The translations under genes and the position numbers were made by a program. Source: Deuterostichococcus epilithicus (Eukaryota; Chlorophyta; Trebouxiophyceae; Prasiolales; Stichococcaceae). Taken from it: a stretch of DNA of 64,000 nt. Each line of letters begins with the position of its first letter. Position 1 is the stretch's first letter. The stretch lies in assembly GCA_033439295.1 (NCBI GenBank), contig JAVTLE010000021.1, positions 3,348,009 to 3,412,008 on the forward strand, read 5' to 3'. Below the pieces are notes generated by a model, which worked only from the letters and a program-made list of their open reading frames with translations, did no database searches and had not been told where the DNA came from. Shown piece after piece: positions 46,201 to 58,297 of the stretch.

Positions 46201-49111
46201 CACTCCAGTCTGGAGCTGCAGGCTGTCGTTGCTGTGCGCATGCTCTCAGTCCTGCAGCGCGGCGGCGAGTCTCTGCAGGCCCCGCCGTCCAGACTCGCCG
46301 AAACCCCAGCCCCTGAAAGCGTTTTGTCCGGTCTCCACCCTGCAGAAGAGGGCGGGGCCGGTCCTGCGGGAGGGCAGCCACACGGACGCGGTCCTGGGGC
46401 TGGCGTGGAATCTGCAGGCGCGGCACGTCCTTGCATCCGCCTCGGCAGACACCACTGTGAAGGTGCGCTTTCCAGCCACCTGAAATCATGTGAACCTACC
46501 ACGCGGATGAAGAGACGCCATGCCTGACACCCGCTGGCATGGCGCATTTCCTGCTGGCATCTGCCTCGGCAAGACGCCACTGTGAACGTGTCGCCCCTCC
46601 GTGCGCTCTGCCCAGAGGCCTGCACCTGCAACATGCGAGTGTGCAGGCACGGGGCCCATTTTGCGGAGGCTGCCGGCAGTGGGATGCCTCTGGGCTGTGT
46701 GCAGCTGCCGGTGAGGAAACAGAAAATAACAGTGCACTTGTTTTCGAGCCTCAGGGGTCAGCCCATGATGCGGCCTCTAGCATCTATTTCCACGGTTGCA
46801 CCCTTTGCGGCGGCAGCGGCGCAGGCTGCAGTGCTCAGCAGCCTTCGTCCCAACTCCTCCGGTGACTTGACGGCGACTGCAGGATGCAGATGCAGCCGCT
46901 GCTTTGCACGGCAGCCCTCAGACCGTCCAGGGGTGCCCACCGCCACCCCTTCACGACAGACCAAGCAGCGCGGGGATGCTGATGGCGCCTCTTGATGCTG
47001 TGCGCCGCAGGTATGGGACGTGACCACGGGGCAGTGCGACCAGACGCTGACGCACCACAGCGGCAAGGTGCAGGCGGTGGCATGGAACGCCGCCCAGGCG
47101 TCAGTGCTGCTGTCTGGCGGCTTTGATAAGGCCGCCTGCATGGTGCGACTTTGATATCAAGCACCGGTTTTAAAGCGTTACTCGGCGGTTTCTGGCTGTC
47201 CAGCGGCTATGACCAGGCAATCTGCACGGCGCATCTGCCTCCTGGAACACCTTCATAAGACTGCTGTGCTTTCAGGCCCCTTTCCGGCTATTTGCTCAGT
47301 CGAGACCAGACAGACTGCGTGCTGCACTGTGTGGCGAATCGCGTCCAGGCCCTGGCACCCGCTGCAAGCTGCCCCTGCAGCGTCGAATCACGCTCTGTCA
47401 CCTCTCATGGCTTCCTGTGCTGTTCTTGCGGCTGCAGCACACGCGCAGGTCCCTCTCGAGGCCTGCGCTGAACACCAGGGTCCTGAAGATTAGTGGTCCC
47501 GTTCCACAGCGACCCAAAAACAGAACACTTTACAAACCTTGGCGCTGTGCACGCAGGCAGACATGCGGACGGTGGGCGGCGAGTCGCTGCGCTGGGAGCT
47601 GGGGGCCGACGCGGAGGCGCTGACCTGGGTGCCGGCGACGCCGACGGCGTTCCTGGCTTCCACGGAGGACGGCATCGTGGCCGCCTTCGACGCGCGCAAA
47701 GGCAGCGGTGTGTGGGGGTTGTCAGAACATGTGCCTCCCCTCTGATGACACAGACATGGGATGGATGTATGAGCCTGGAGTGCACGAGGGATCAGGGGCC
47801 GCGGCATGAAAGCGCCTCCGCGGCCATCAGCGGCTGCACAGAGACCGAGTAGGGGTTGGGGGCTGCACGACATCGCTCTCGGATTGCGTGTGCGCCATGC
47901 GCGATGCCGGCCCCTGCGAAGTGCACCATCGTCGCACAGACTCCCACTGGCCGCTCTTCAGAGCGCACACAGCAGGCCGCAGCGCAGTTGCACACGTGTT
48001 TGCACGGTTTGTGTCAGCTGATTGGCACGTGGTCATCGACAACGGTGAGTCGATCGCTGCTTTGCACCCATGATGACACTGGCTTGTATATTGTCAGATC
48101 ATTTACCCACGTCGTGTGCCCCTGCACGCAGGCAGCGCGCCGCTCTGGCGGCTGTCGGCGCACGACGCGCCGGCCTGCTCCCTGAGCTTCTGCCCAGCGG
48201 CGCCCAGCCTGCTGGCGACCGCATCAACAGACAAAAAGGTGAGCGTCCTCTGTATCAACCAGCTGTGCCGCTTGGGGCGAGGCGCAAGCTTCCAGACATC
48301 TCCAGATCGCTCTGCTGGTCCTCAAAGCGCTTGCCAGCAGCAGAGCTGGGAAGCTTCCATTGCTCTACAGTTGGTACCGAATTGCGTGCCCTGAAACTGG
48401 TGCATGTTACATGCGCCAAATCGGTGTTCGGTCAAATGGCAAGCATCGCGCCTCGAACTTCGCAGGTGAAGCTCTGGGACGTGTCGACGGAGCAGCCGTC
48501 GCTGGTGGCCACGTCAGACATGGGCGTGGGCGCCCTCTTCTCCGCCGCCTTCTGCGCTGAAGCCCCCTTCCTCATCGCCGCCGGCGGCGCGAAGGTGGAC
48601 CCTCGTTGACATTTGTTCTCACAGCACTGAGACCCAGAACACTGCGACTCACACTTTGGGAGCTGTAGGCATTGGTGGCCGCCGTTCGGGCCAGGCTGCC
48701 GTTTCTCATGGAAACTCTCCGGAGGCGCCAGGGTGCGCTTCGCCGGTGGCGTCGTGGCTGCCTTCATCGTGCCGATGCGCAGCGCCGCATGGCATGCAAG
48801 GCAGTGCGGCCGCGTCGCTGCCATGCCTGGGCCCCGGTCATGCCAGCAGGGCCAGCTGCCGCGAATGCGTCTGTGCCACCAGCACCGCGGCGGCGAGTCT
48901 CTGTCAGAACAATGCCCGTAGAGAGGTGGCAAGCATACGCCTGATGCCAGATCCTGCGGGTGCTCTGTGACAACAGGGCACGGTGGCGGTGTGGGACACG
49001 CTCAGCAGCTCAGCGGTCGCCTCGAAGTACGGGCGGCAGGCCCGCAGGGCAGCACGGGCCGCAAAGGGCGGGGCAGCCGCAGTCGACGACGCCGTAGAGG
49101 ACGCTGCATGA
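43201..49111 (+). CDS. PWP1: periodic tryptophan protein 1 (WD40, ribosome biogenesis)
   Basis: Twelve exons join in phase to 542 codons: 43201-43297, 43466-43651, 43848-43968, 44343-44475, 45292-45442, 45810-45979, 46346-46462, 47011-47142, 47557-47707, 48132-48238, 48466-48594 and 48977-49111 (TGA). It matches PWP1 along its length: MISAICWVPRGVAKSKPEP start, acidic middle, DMEHYDDDDDGG, DPYITLKEDD, DLIILAARNEDDVSHLE, YVHHDVMLPAFPLSVAWLD, GIEIWDLDVLDAVEPLVTLG, a poly-Lys stretch, HTDAVLGLAWN, LASASADTTVKVWDV, LSGGFDKAACM, FLASTEDGIVAAFDAR, LATASTDKKVKLWDV and GTVAVWDTLS. PWP1 proteins are nucleolar WD40 factors needed for rRNA production and large-subunit assembly in yeast, animals and plants. 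The three longest introns carry degenerate copies of adjacent exon edges. Confidence 0.95.
44213..45250 (+). repeat. degenerate copies of PWP1 exon 4 and exon 5 edges in flanking introns
   Basis: Before exon 4, 44213-44256 repeats its start including the acceptor (CAGGAGCAACCTGGAGGATC against CAGGAGCAACTTGGAGGACC). After exon 4, its 3' edge with donor (GACGTCTCGCACCTGGAGGT) recurs at 44552-44573 and more weakly near 44725-44743 and 44940-44995. Before exon 5, its start with acceptor CAGGTGTGGGTGTACGAGGA recurs as 45057-45120 and 45172-45240 (CAGGTGTGGGTATATGAGGA and CAGGTGTGAGCTTACGAGGA). Confidence 0.85.
45707..45795 (+). repeat. partial copy of PWP1 exon 6 followed by telomere-like motifs
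   Basis: 45710-45772 repeats the first 65 bases of exon 6 (GGCACCTTCAGCCCAGGCAT) with few changes, including its acceptor. It then breaks off in CTAAACCCTCAACCCTAAAA (45773-45792), just before the true acceptor at 45809. Confidence 0.9.
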
Positions 49112-50188
49112 TGAACGCCGTTCGGGGCTGCTGGACGCAAGCAGCGGCGCGAGTGGCCGATGGAGTCGACGAGCGCGGGGTGGCACTGGAAAGGGCACTG
49201 CCGGAGGGTGCTGCCAGGCAGAGCTGCAGCGGCGGCTCCAAGTTTGTTGGGAAGACGGTGCAAATGGCCCTCACTGGCTGCCGCGCAGAATGGCACGAGG
49301 AGGGAAGAAACCTGTGCAGGAGGCAGAACGGTGCCGTCGACCAACTGCTGCACGTTGGTGCCCCACTGCCAGTGAGTGCACCACTGTCAGGCTGCGTTTG
49401 GGGCCTGGAGACAAGACGCTGTTGCAGGTTTCGCATGGGGTTATGTTCTTGCTGTAGCGGAGGCAGAGGAGGCCCACCTGAACAATTTTCTGACGCTCGG
49501 CACGACTTGCATTCTCCCGTTCAGCAACACTGCCTCTGCAGTGTTGGCAGTCCCTGTCATATGACAGTCCATGAACCCATACGCCCACGAATCTCAAGAG
49601 TGGCAGCACCGAGTGCGCATCAGTGAGAAAGGACTTGGAAATCCATGGGAAGACATGGCTGAGTATGTCGAGGATGCCAAGTCCCAAACACCACGGCACC
49701 CTGTGGGAAGCCTGTTGCACAAGAAGCGCTCGACGAGCTGGTCATGACCCAAGAGTCGTGCTACAAGAGAACAAGAGAGAGATTGTCGTGCTACAAGAGA
49801 ATTCCCGGCTTCTCTGGGGGTGTGCGGCACCAGGTTTTACATTGATTCGGTTTCGGTTTGGAGGGATTCAAACTCACAGCGCTCGTAGGTAATTACCTGA
49901 CACGTGCCCCTGATACCGCGGGCCTTTCAAAAAGCGCTGTCTGCAACCAGTCAGCTTCGGTGGGCAGCCCCGCAGCAGTGGGGTTGACTGCCAAGCATGC
50001 CTGGCCAAAAACGCTGTGGCCGCGCATGCTGCACGGCAGGCGCCCGTCATCACACCAGCATGCACTGGGCCAGCGATCCGTCACTCGACCAGCGCTATCC
50101 GCGAGCGCTGGGCCCAGTGGCGGACCGTCGCCCCGAGGACTCGCAGCCGCACGCCCCATACGCGTGCACACACTCTGGCGTCTGGCCG
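49112..50188. other. convergent spacer between PWP1 and the LETM1-like gene
   Basis: About 1.1 kb holding the 3' ends of two convergent genes. No additional exon seen. A short direct repeat, GTGCTACAAGAGA, occurs twice at 49757-49804. Confidence 0.6.
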
Positions 50189-53100
50189 TCAGTGAGCGCC
50201 TGTCTCGGCGGCCGCCTCTGAATCCTCCTCCTCGCTGCCGAAGGAATCCGCTTCTGCCTTGGCCATCTGTAAATGGGCAGCCGGTCGGCGTTGAACCATG
50301 GTGCGGGGGCGGGGTTCGTGAGGTGATGCCTCTACACGCACAAGCAGGGTGTGCAGAACCCTAAACCCTAGAGCACCAGGGAGAGTGAGGTGGCTCAGCA
50401 GAAGGTGTGACGTATCAGACAGAGTCCGGCAACCAATCTGCCCACAGCAAGCCTGCCAGCGAATCTGGGGCGGCGCCCAGGAGAAGCCAGACAGTGGCTC
50501 AAGGAGAAGCCAGACAATAATCGACGAGTGGATAAGTCAGCATGGCGAAGGGTTAAGCCACACAGACGACGAGAAGTCAGCACGGCGCTCACCCGGGCTT
50601 CAAGGTCCCGCAGCCGCTGCGCCGCAGGCCCCGGGTCCTCCGAGTCCGAGTCTTCACCGCCATTGCTGCCGTCGCCGCTGTCACGCCAGCCGGCCTTCTT
50701 CTCGACGGCACCATTGCTGGACTGCAGGCGCGAACCGCGGCACATCATGCTTTGACGCAGGGCGGACGACAACGCAGGCACAGAGCGCTCGGCTGCTGGG
50801 TTCGCCTGCTGCAACGCCTGGCTCCAGGTTCCATCAGCAGTAGATGTTGTGTCGGTGGCGCTACCCGGTGGCGCTACCCGTGTTGCGGCAGCGGTAGCAC
50901 AGGCTCACAGATGTCTGAGGGCCAGCACACGGATCATGGGGCAGACTCCCACGACCAACGCGCATAGAAATACCACCCACTCATTCCTTTTATTATCCGC
51001 CCACCTGGCCAGCGAGGCTGGGCTGCAGCACGCGCGCCGGGGAGAAGACCTCCGTCAGGCGGCTGACGGCGGCAGAGGCGCGGGCGAATTCTGCTTCATC
51101 TACTTCCTCCTGCGCCGCCTCCTGCGCCATCAGCAGCTGCTGCTGTAGCTCCTGCCGCCTGGAAGCAGGGAGCCGGATGAGGTGTCAGGATGCCAGGCAC
51201 ACAGGTCAGGAGTTCGGAGCCGCTCCGCGGTCCCGCGCCTCAGACAACGGACAGCAGCTGCTGCAACTGCTGCCACCTGTAAGGGCGAACGGCATCCTCA
51301 CACGACAGATCTGATGGTTGAAACGCAATCACGCTGGAGCATGAGGCGAGGGGCAGCGATGTGGGCCAATGCCGACAGAACATGGGACACAGTGCACAGT
51401 GAGGATTTGGGAAGCGTCCATTCGAAGCATCCGAAGGCAATCGACCCACTTGCTCATCTGCGCCTGCCGGCGGCTGGTGAACTGGGAGGGGAAGAAGCCT
51501 GGGAAGTAGCGCTGCAGGAAGCCGAAGACGAGGACGTGGCCCACGGGCGTGATGGGCGCAATGAGGATGATGGCAAACGGCACGAAGACTATCAGGTCCT
51601 TCGCCGTCTGCCGGATGCCGCGCACCTCCCGCGGCTTCAGCGTGCCGCCTGCGCAGGGTGCAGAGTTTAGGCACTCACAGGTGTTGCGCCCACCGACCAA
51701 CGACCGAGCCAGTGGCTGACAGCCACCTCAGAGGGCGGAGCGCCTCTCTGTGGCTTCCGTCTGCCGCCTGCGAATGCTGGTTCCAAGTGACGCCCATCCG
51801 GAGCTGTTGACGCGGATCCCTGACGAACATCGACTGAGCACTCGACAACAAAAAGCAGGCGGTCCAAGAGTCTGAAGTGGGTGACCACTGACGGTGCGGA
51901 GCCGCTGCCGAGCCATCCAGCATGGCTTGCTAAACGTCGTGCGGACTGTTGCGCCACCACTACAGGCACGGGTGTCATCTGCAAGCCCTGATGCTGTGCC
52001 CTATTCATCTCAACAGCGCACCAAAAGCAGCCTTCATGAAGAGGCGGCCCGAGTTGCCGACGTCGCTGATGAGCAGCCGGATGCCGCGGCTGAAGAACTT
52101 GGCCGCCTCGCCCACCTGGCGGCGAAGGCATATGACTATCATATATCATTGGGCTGCCGGCGGCAGCGATGCTGCGGCGTCAACAGTGCGCAGCAGCAAG
52201 GGAGTCGTTCATTGCGCTTGGCAGCAGTTGATGGCAGCGCAGCAGAGGAAGTGTCGGCAGGAGGCAGTGGCCGGCCGGCAGGGAGTAGAGAGCAGCTGGG
52301 AACACTGCCGCACCTTGGCGACGCCGTCCTGAAACTGCAGCTGCACCTTCACCATGCTGAGACCGCTGCCCGCAAACACCTGATCGTCTCTGCGCAGCAG
52401 GGGGGCGAGGGGAGTGGGGGGGACCAGCCGGCACATCCTGACACGCATTGGAGCCTCAGCTGCATGCGCCGCATGTTCGGGACCCATTCCGCGTCATCAC
52501 AAGAGCAGCGCGCTATCTGTGTTTTGTTTGGTTTTATGCATTTAAACCCACCGGATGCCCAGCCGCATGCGCATGTCAGGGATCTCCGTCGCCAGGCGGT
52601 CCAGTTCGTCCTCGTTCAGGAGGCCCGCCTCACCACGGATGACGGCGTCCGACATTGCCGCCAGCTCGGCGTCGAGCGGCGCGAATTCCGCTACCAGCAG
52701 CGCCACCTGTCGTGCCACGGGAACACGTGTCTCCAGTCAACCGCGAGTCTGAGTGAAGTGTCACGTGTCTGGCGCTCACGCCTTCCGACATTGCAGAAAG
52801 AGAGTGCGCAACCGTGCCCAGCAAGGCCACCAACCTGCCCTCACATGGTAGGTTAAGCTGCCCTCACGTGGCAAACTCTACCACCAGAATTGCACCCGAT
52901 TGTGCGAAAGGGAGCCGACTGGCAGAGACGAGGTGTCACAAGGCCGCATCCGACATCGCCGCCAGCTCGCCCTCCAGTGGCGCATTGTCCGCCAATGCCA
53001 GCTCCGCCTCTCAAGGAGCAGGCCATCGACAAAGTTGTCGCCTTGTGCTTAGGAAGAACATCGTATCCGCATGTCTGTGCTAGCGTGGCAACGAGAATCG

Positions 53101-56100
53101 CTGCGCAGCTTGTGACAGGCTCCTTCAGGCTGTGGCGAGAGTCGTTTACCAGAACAGCAGTGGCTCGCCATGCTGTGCAGCCCTGAGCTGACAGGGGCCG
53201 GCGCCGGGCAACAAAGTGCGGCGCCTCTCTTTGCAATCCTTCTCTCATCGGCCACCCCACTCTCTTGCTGCACCAGCGACGACAGATGCCAGGGAGTAAG
53301 CGGATCAGCGCCATGCACCTCGTCGCTGGTGCCGGAGCGCGCCAGCAGGCCGCCCGGCGTCTTGGCCAGGCTCTCCGGCGCAATGTCCAGAACCTCCTCC
53401 TCCAGCGAGCCGTGGATGAACTCCATCTCCAGCTGCAGGGTGGCAACCTGCAACCTAGGATGTGGACGGCCTGACCGCAGGACTTGCTGTGCGAAGAAGC
53501 AAGAAGCACAGCAAAGAAGTTTTCAGTGCGATCTCCTCAAGTTTCCTCCGACGAGCCGTGAACGAGGTGCATCTCCAGCTGCAGGGTGGCCACCTGCGGA
53601 GCAGAATGGTCAAGAGGCATGCTTGGCAGTAGGTCGCAGCGCATCTGGTTCTTCTGAGACTGCGACGCTCCAGAGCCTGCTGCTGGTGCGTCGGCGGTGA
53701 AGTCAGGTCTCGCACTCGGCGGCAGTTGTGGTCCACTCGAACCCTCATTCGGAAGCCTCCCTCAATACACCGCTCACCGCACGCAATCATGTGCCGGCGG
53801 CGACTGATGGGGAAAGTCGTATCTACAATGCCAAGCCCTGTTCAGGTTATCTTCTGGAGAAACATAGTTGTTAGGTTTCTCTGATTGCCATTACTTCCTT
53901 GACAACATTTCCAATTGCGTAGTCTGCAGTCCCACCGCAAGCGTGCGCGTGAGCGTGAGGATGTCGGTGTCCATGTCGCGCAGCTCGGCGGCCATGCGGG
54001 CGCGTGCCGGCAGGCCCGCCTTGCGCAGCCGGCTCTCTCGCGCCTTGCTTGCGTCCTGCAGCCGCTTCTCCAGTGCCTCCACCCTCGCCGTGAGCTCCGC
54101 CACCCGCCGCGCCTGGCCCTCCTGTTCAGAGTTCAGAGTTCAGAATTTGACAAAGCTTCCACGGTCTGCAGAGTCTTGGGATTCGAGAAGAGACCTGATC
54201 CTGGCATGCGCTTCACCGGCGACTCGCGACGTCGTTGCCGCCGCCTGCATCATGCTACCGCTCCTGCGCGGCTGTTCTGCTGGGTCAAGAGATATTCAAA
54301 CAGGGCTGTGTAGTGCGCCCTGCAGCCGCCTCGGTGCGAACCGCCAGCTCTGCCGCCCGCCGAGTCTGCACCTCCTGTATGGTGCGGTCGCTTCGAGGTT
54401 TACTTCAACATAAAGTCCGTCAGCAAAGGCAGCGCTGCTGACCTGGCCTTGTCATGGTACGGCTGCCATGAGAAGACAAGGGCCGGTGGCTGTCTGCCTG
54501 CAGCGCGCTTGCTGCGGCAGGCGGCGGCTGGCAGCGGCAGGCGGCGGCGGGCAACGGAAACCTTAACACCTGATTCTTTCTGCGAACTGCGCCCATGGCT
54601 GCCGCCACACCGCCACTGGGACCCACGAGGTGAGAGCAGTCAGCATGCTCAACCCCAGAGTGTGACCCGCAGCGACCCCCACCCACCTTGGTAGAGGTGG
54701 GCTTGGGCAGCCCCTCCGGCAGGCGCAGGGAGCCGTCGCCGCCGGCCCGGCCGCCGCCATTGAGGCGCTCCCACACGCCCCGCGCGTACGCTGCCCCCTG
54801 CCGCACGCCCGCCAGCACATCCCCCGGCGGCAGCTTGCGCACCTGCGGCACGAATTCTAGGGTTAAGTCGCCCTAACAATCAAGGGCTGAGGGCACGGGA
54901 AGGGAGCGTTGACGGTGGTCCAAGGTCCAAGGCCAAAGACGAATCGCGGCCTGCCGCACGCCCTCCCAGCACATCCTGCGCTGGCAGCATGAGCAGCAGG
55001 GTCGCAGCGTAGACAGCACGGTGCTGACGGCGGCAGCGTGCGCAGCAGGATGTCGAGTGTAGTTGTCGAGTGTAGTTGCAGCTGAGATGGACCCGGTTGA
55101 CACTGGTCCGCAGCTGCCCACTAGCGAGCGCCTGCCGGCACATCCTGCGGGCACAGCTTGTCGCAGCCGGAATTGGAATTGAACACTCAAGGCCCTGGGC
55201 GCGCCGTCACACTCCGCCAGCAACATTCCCAAAAGCATGAGCACCTGCGAAGGTGACTATATCTTATGACTGTCTCATGGCCATGATGTTAAGGCGACAG
55301 GCAACCAGTGTTCTGGCAGTTGCTCTCCAAACAGTGCATGACCGCCTTCCTGCCCACATAAGCCCCTCTATGGCTGCACACCTGCCACCCGCAAGCAGAA
55401 GCCTGCCAGCTCGTCGTCACCACAGCCCATTTTGTATGAGCAGTGGTGGGACCAGTGGTGGCAGCTGATACAGGTGTGCGGCCAGGCTGACTGGGGTTCG
55501 CACCATGAAAGCGGCCCGCCAATACACCAAGTTTCAGCCTACCATGAGGAGTGCAGGGACTATCGATGCCACACTCGTTCATGGGAACAGGACAAGGACC
55601 CGGACCCGAACCCAGACCAGGACCAGGACCAGGACCAAGACCAGAACTAGGACCAGGGCCCTCAGCAGGCAGGGTTTTCGGCCGACCAGAGTGCAGGAGC
55701 AGTTAGCGGCGCGCCCTCCTCCACCTGACGGCGCAGCCCGAGCCTTTCCCATCGCTTGCAGCCAGTCGATGGCCGCTGAGCGCACTCCCACACTCAGGGT
55801 GCCCTTGGGGGAACTCCTGGTCACTCTCAGTGATATGTGTAAAGATGCCTTGAGAAACATCCCACCTTCTGCACGGCGCCAGGCAGCCGCTTGGCGACAG
55901 AGCCTGCCACCTTCTCTGCCGCCTCCAGCCGCTCGATGGCCGCCGACCGCTGCCGGTCCCAGGCCTCCAGTTCAGTGCCGGGCGACGCCGCGGCCTCCTC
56001 CTCCGACATAGAGCGCATCCCCGGCTCCCGCTGGCGGTAGCGCGCATTGCGGGCGTCCAGCGCCGCCTGCGCCACCACCCGCCTGCGGCGCAGTTGTTTA

Positions 56101-58297
56101 GGGTTTGAGGTCTGGTGCGCGTCGCGGGCATCCAGCGCCGCCTGCGCCACCACCCGCTCGTGGCACGGTTTAGGGTTCTGGGGTTCAGGCCAAACACCCT
56201 GTTTTGAATTGTTGCGTCCAGCGCCGCCTGCGCCACCACCCGCCTGTGGCACAGTTGAGAGTTTAGAGGGTTTGGGATTCAGGGCAAGCACCCTGTTTCA
56301 GCGTGTGGTCAGTTGGCGCCTGCTGGCCCCGACCGGCGATGAGTATGGCAGGGTGCACACTGCCAGCTGGGAACTGGTACGACGCCCAAGAGCCCAACGC
56401 CGGCTGCGCCTCTGCCGGCCCGCGGGCGGCGGCAGGGGGTTTGAATTCAGAGCCTTTTATGACGGGCGGCACTCGCAGCAGTGTGTGTCGGTCAGCAGCA
56501 TGTGCCCCAGGCCAGGCATGAAGGCTGCTTTCACACCATCTGGGGTGTCCAACAAGGCGCATACAAATGTCCATGGGATTGGTGGCCGGAACTGACGCAG
56601 ATGCAAGCTGGGACGCAGCTGCCGGGTCTGCTGCTCGCTGTGATTGCAACCGACGGGTTGCATGCTGACATCGTCGCGGATGCCGCAGCCCCCGGTTCCA
56701 GGGTCATGGGAGCCGCAGGAAGGTGCTGCACAACAAGGGGAATGAAAAAATTCCGTTTCACTTCACGTGCTCAGGGCCAGCCCCCGTGCCTCCCAACGCT
56801 GTGCTCAGCGCTGCGCACGGCAGCGTGTTGCTGCAACCAAACGCCCAGCGCCCAAGCCGTTTGGAGGGGGGAGAAAGGCGCTCACGAGGTGAAGGGCAGC
56901 TGGCCGATCTCGCGCCTCGCGCGCTCCTGCAGCGCGTCTGCTGCGTCAACCGCCCGCTGCCGCACCACGCGCTCCACTTCCGCGGGGTCGCCGGCGCCGT
57001 TCGGCGCCACCTGCCGCTCGGCTTTATCGCCCTTGTGCGGCTGCGGCGCAAATGCGCCCGCGACGCCCCCCCGCAGCGCGATCAGCTTGCGCAGCGAGTC
57101 CTGTCGGGCGAGGAAACAACCCTGGATGGAATGGGTGGGAGGGAGCGTCGCACGACAAGGCTTCCGCGAGGGACCTCTTTGATGTGAGACCGGGTTTGCA
57201 CGGTGACCCGCGCAGGGGCATTTGGCGGATGCCGACGAGCCGCCGCTTGCTTGGGGAACGGCTGATCAACTCGGGCACCGCGCATGAGCCAGTGCAGCGC
57301 GACAGGACGGCGTTCCGGGTGCCTGCCTTGAGCTGGTCGCTTGTGAGCTGCATCTCGGCCACCGCGTCGACGGCGTCGTCGATCTGATCCTTAGCGAGGG
57401 CCTCAGCGTCCACATCTGGCAGGCCCGCCACCTCGCTGGTCGCCTCTGCACGACACGTCGAGAGGTTGCAGGTGCTGGACTCGCTGGATCGCCCCTGTTC
57501 AGGGAGCGGCTTGCTGCAGCAACGATGCGGCTTTTGCAGCAAGCGTGACGTCGGCGCGTGCAGGAAAGCTCCCGGACGGCACCTGCAGACGTGGCGAATG
57601 TTAACATCCCCAGCATGCAGGCTGGCAGGGGCCAGGCCGCAGCAGGCAGCGCGGGAGGCACGGCTCCATGCCGCCAACACCACTAACAGACCGTCCGCAG
57701 GCTGGATGCACGAGCCGCTCATGCACGGCCAGCAACCGCAGGGTCTGGGCACCCACCCGCTTGACTGTACACCGGGCTGGGCAGCTCCAGCAGGCACTGG
57801 CCCCGGATGAGGTTGCGGTACAGCTTTCGGAGCTGCACCAGCACCAGCAACCGCTGCACTCGCGCCTCGGACGCCGCAGACGCCGCATCCGGCGGCGCCG
57901 CCGCCGTCGAGCTGCTGCGGCACACAATAAGGAATGCCGGTGCAGCCACAGCTTGGTTCGAGACGTGTCCAACAGGTACGCTCGGACAGAGTGACCTCGT
58001 GACACATTCGTTTCTTGCCTTCAAGCAAGACAACGGAGAAAACGGTGCCCGTCATTCAGAAAGAGGATTATCTTTCATTGGTACAGCGGCTGCACACCTG
58101 GTGGTAGCATGCAGCTGTGAGCTGCGCCTGGCTGCTGTGGGAGCCCCCGCCCACGCATCATCGGCGCATCTTCGTCCGAAACCCAGCGAGGGGAACGATG
58201 GTGGAGGCCGTGGTGCACTCGAGACCGACCCTCGCGGCGACAGCCCAGCGCTGGCGGCAGCGCTCAGCCCATGCTGCTGCTGTGACCGCCTGCACAC
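50189..58297 (-). CDS. LETM1-like protein, organelle-targeted
   Basis: Fifteen exons on the minus strand join in phase to 782 codons: 58297-58098, 57914-57757, 57445-57327, 57100-56886, 56082-55866, 54842-54687, 54121-53936, 53447-53319, 52706-52552, 52389-52314, 52115-52022, 51648-51450, 51158-51005, 50805-50593 and 50266-50189 (TGA). The N-terminus is Ser/Ala/Arg-rich without acids early on and looks like a transit peptide. Long helical and coiled-coil segments follow ([19 protein letters not shown]). The LETM1 core is [39 protein letters not shown] (membrane helix) and [16 protein letters not shown], then more helices and an acidic tail ([12 protein letters not shown]). Mitochondrial LETM1 supports K+/Ca2+-H+ exchange and cristae/ribosome contacts. 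This longer form resembles plant LETM1-like proteins of uncertain role. The intron after exon 57445-57327 seems to use a GC donor. Confidence 0.9.
52941..53010 (-). repeat. decayed copy of a LETM1-like exon
   Basis: The minus strand here reads like [13 protein letters not shown], matching [15 protein letters not shown] of the exon 52706-52552, but lies upstream of it in the intron and lacks the rest. Confidence 0.75.
53536..53597 (-). repeat. second copy of the start of LETM1-like exon 53447-53319
   Basis: The minus strand reads CAG acceptor then [18 protein letters not shown] and TGA. The true exon starts [18 protein letters not shown]. The copy keeps the acceptor but is closed by a stop. 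Confidence 0.85.
55597..55664 (+). repeat. GACCAG/GACCCG hexamer array
   Basis: About eleven imperfect six-base units (ACCCGGACCCGAACCCAGAC, then ACCAGGACCAGGACCAGGAC and variants) lie in the LETM1-like intron between exons 56082-55866 and 54842-54687. Confidence 0.9.
56047..56260 (-). repeat. triplicated acceptor-proximal exon edge with telomere-like spacers
   Basis: The first codons of the LETM1-like exon 56082-55866 ([11 protein letters not shown] on the minus strand) occur again at about 56158-56123 and 56254-56213. The outermost copy still has a CAG acceptor. The units are separated by TTTAGGGTTT-type sequence at 56097-56110 and 56166-56180. Confidence 0.9.

Noticed and set aside
49850-49920. 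Possible tRNA-like sequence (GATTCAAACTC)
   Set aside because: A B-box-like string is present but no acceptor or anticodon stem can be paired around it.
53891-54103. Separate 70-residue coiled-coil protein starting at 54103
   Set aside because: It is an internal exon of the LETM1-like gene. Both splice junctions keep phase with neighbouring exons.
57024-58055. 343-codon minus-strand open frame
   Set aside because: It overlaps four exons of the LETM1-like gene in mixed frames and reads through their introns. The spliced LETM1 model keeps phase at all junctions.
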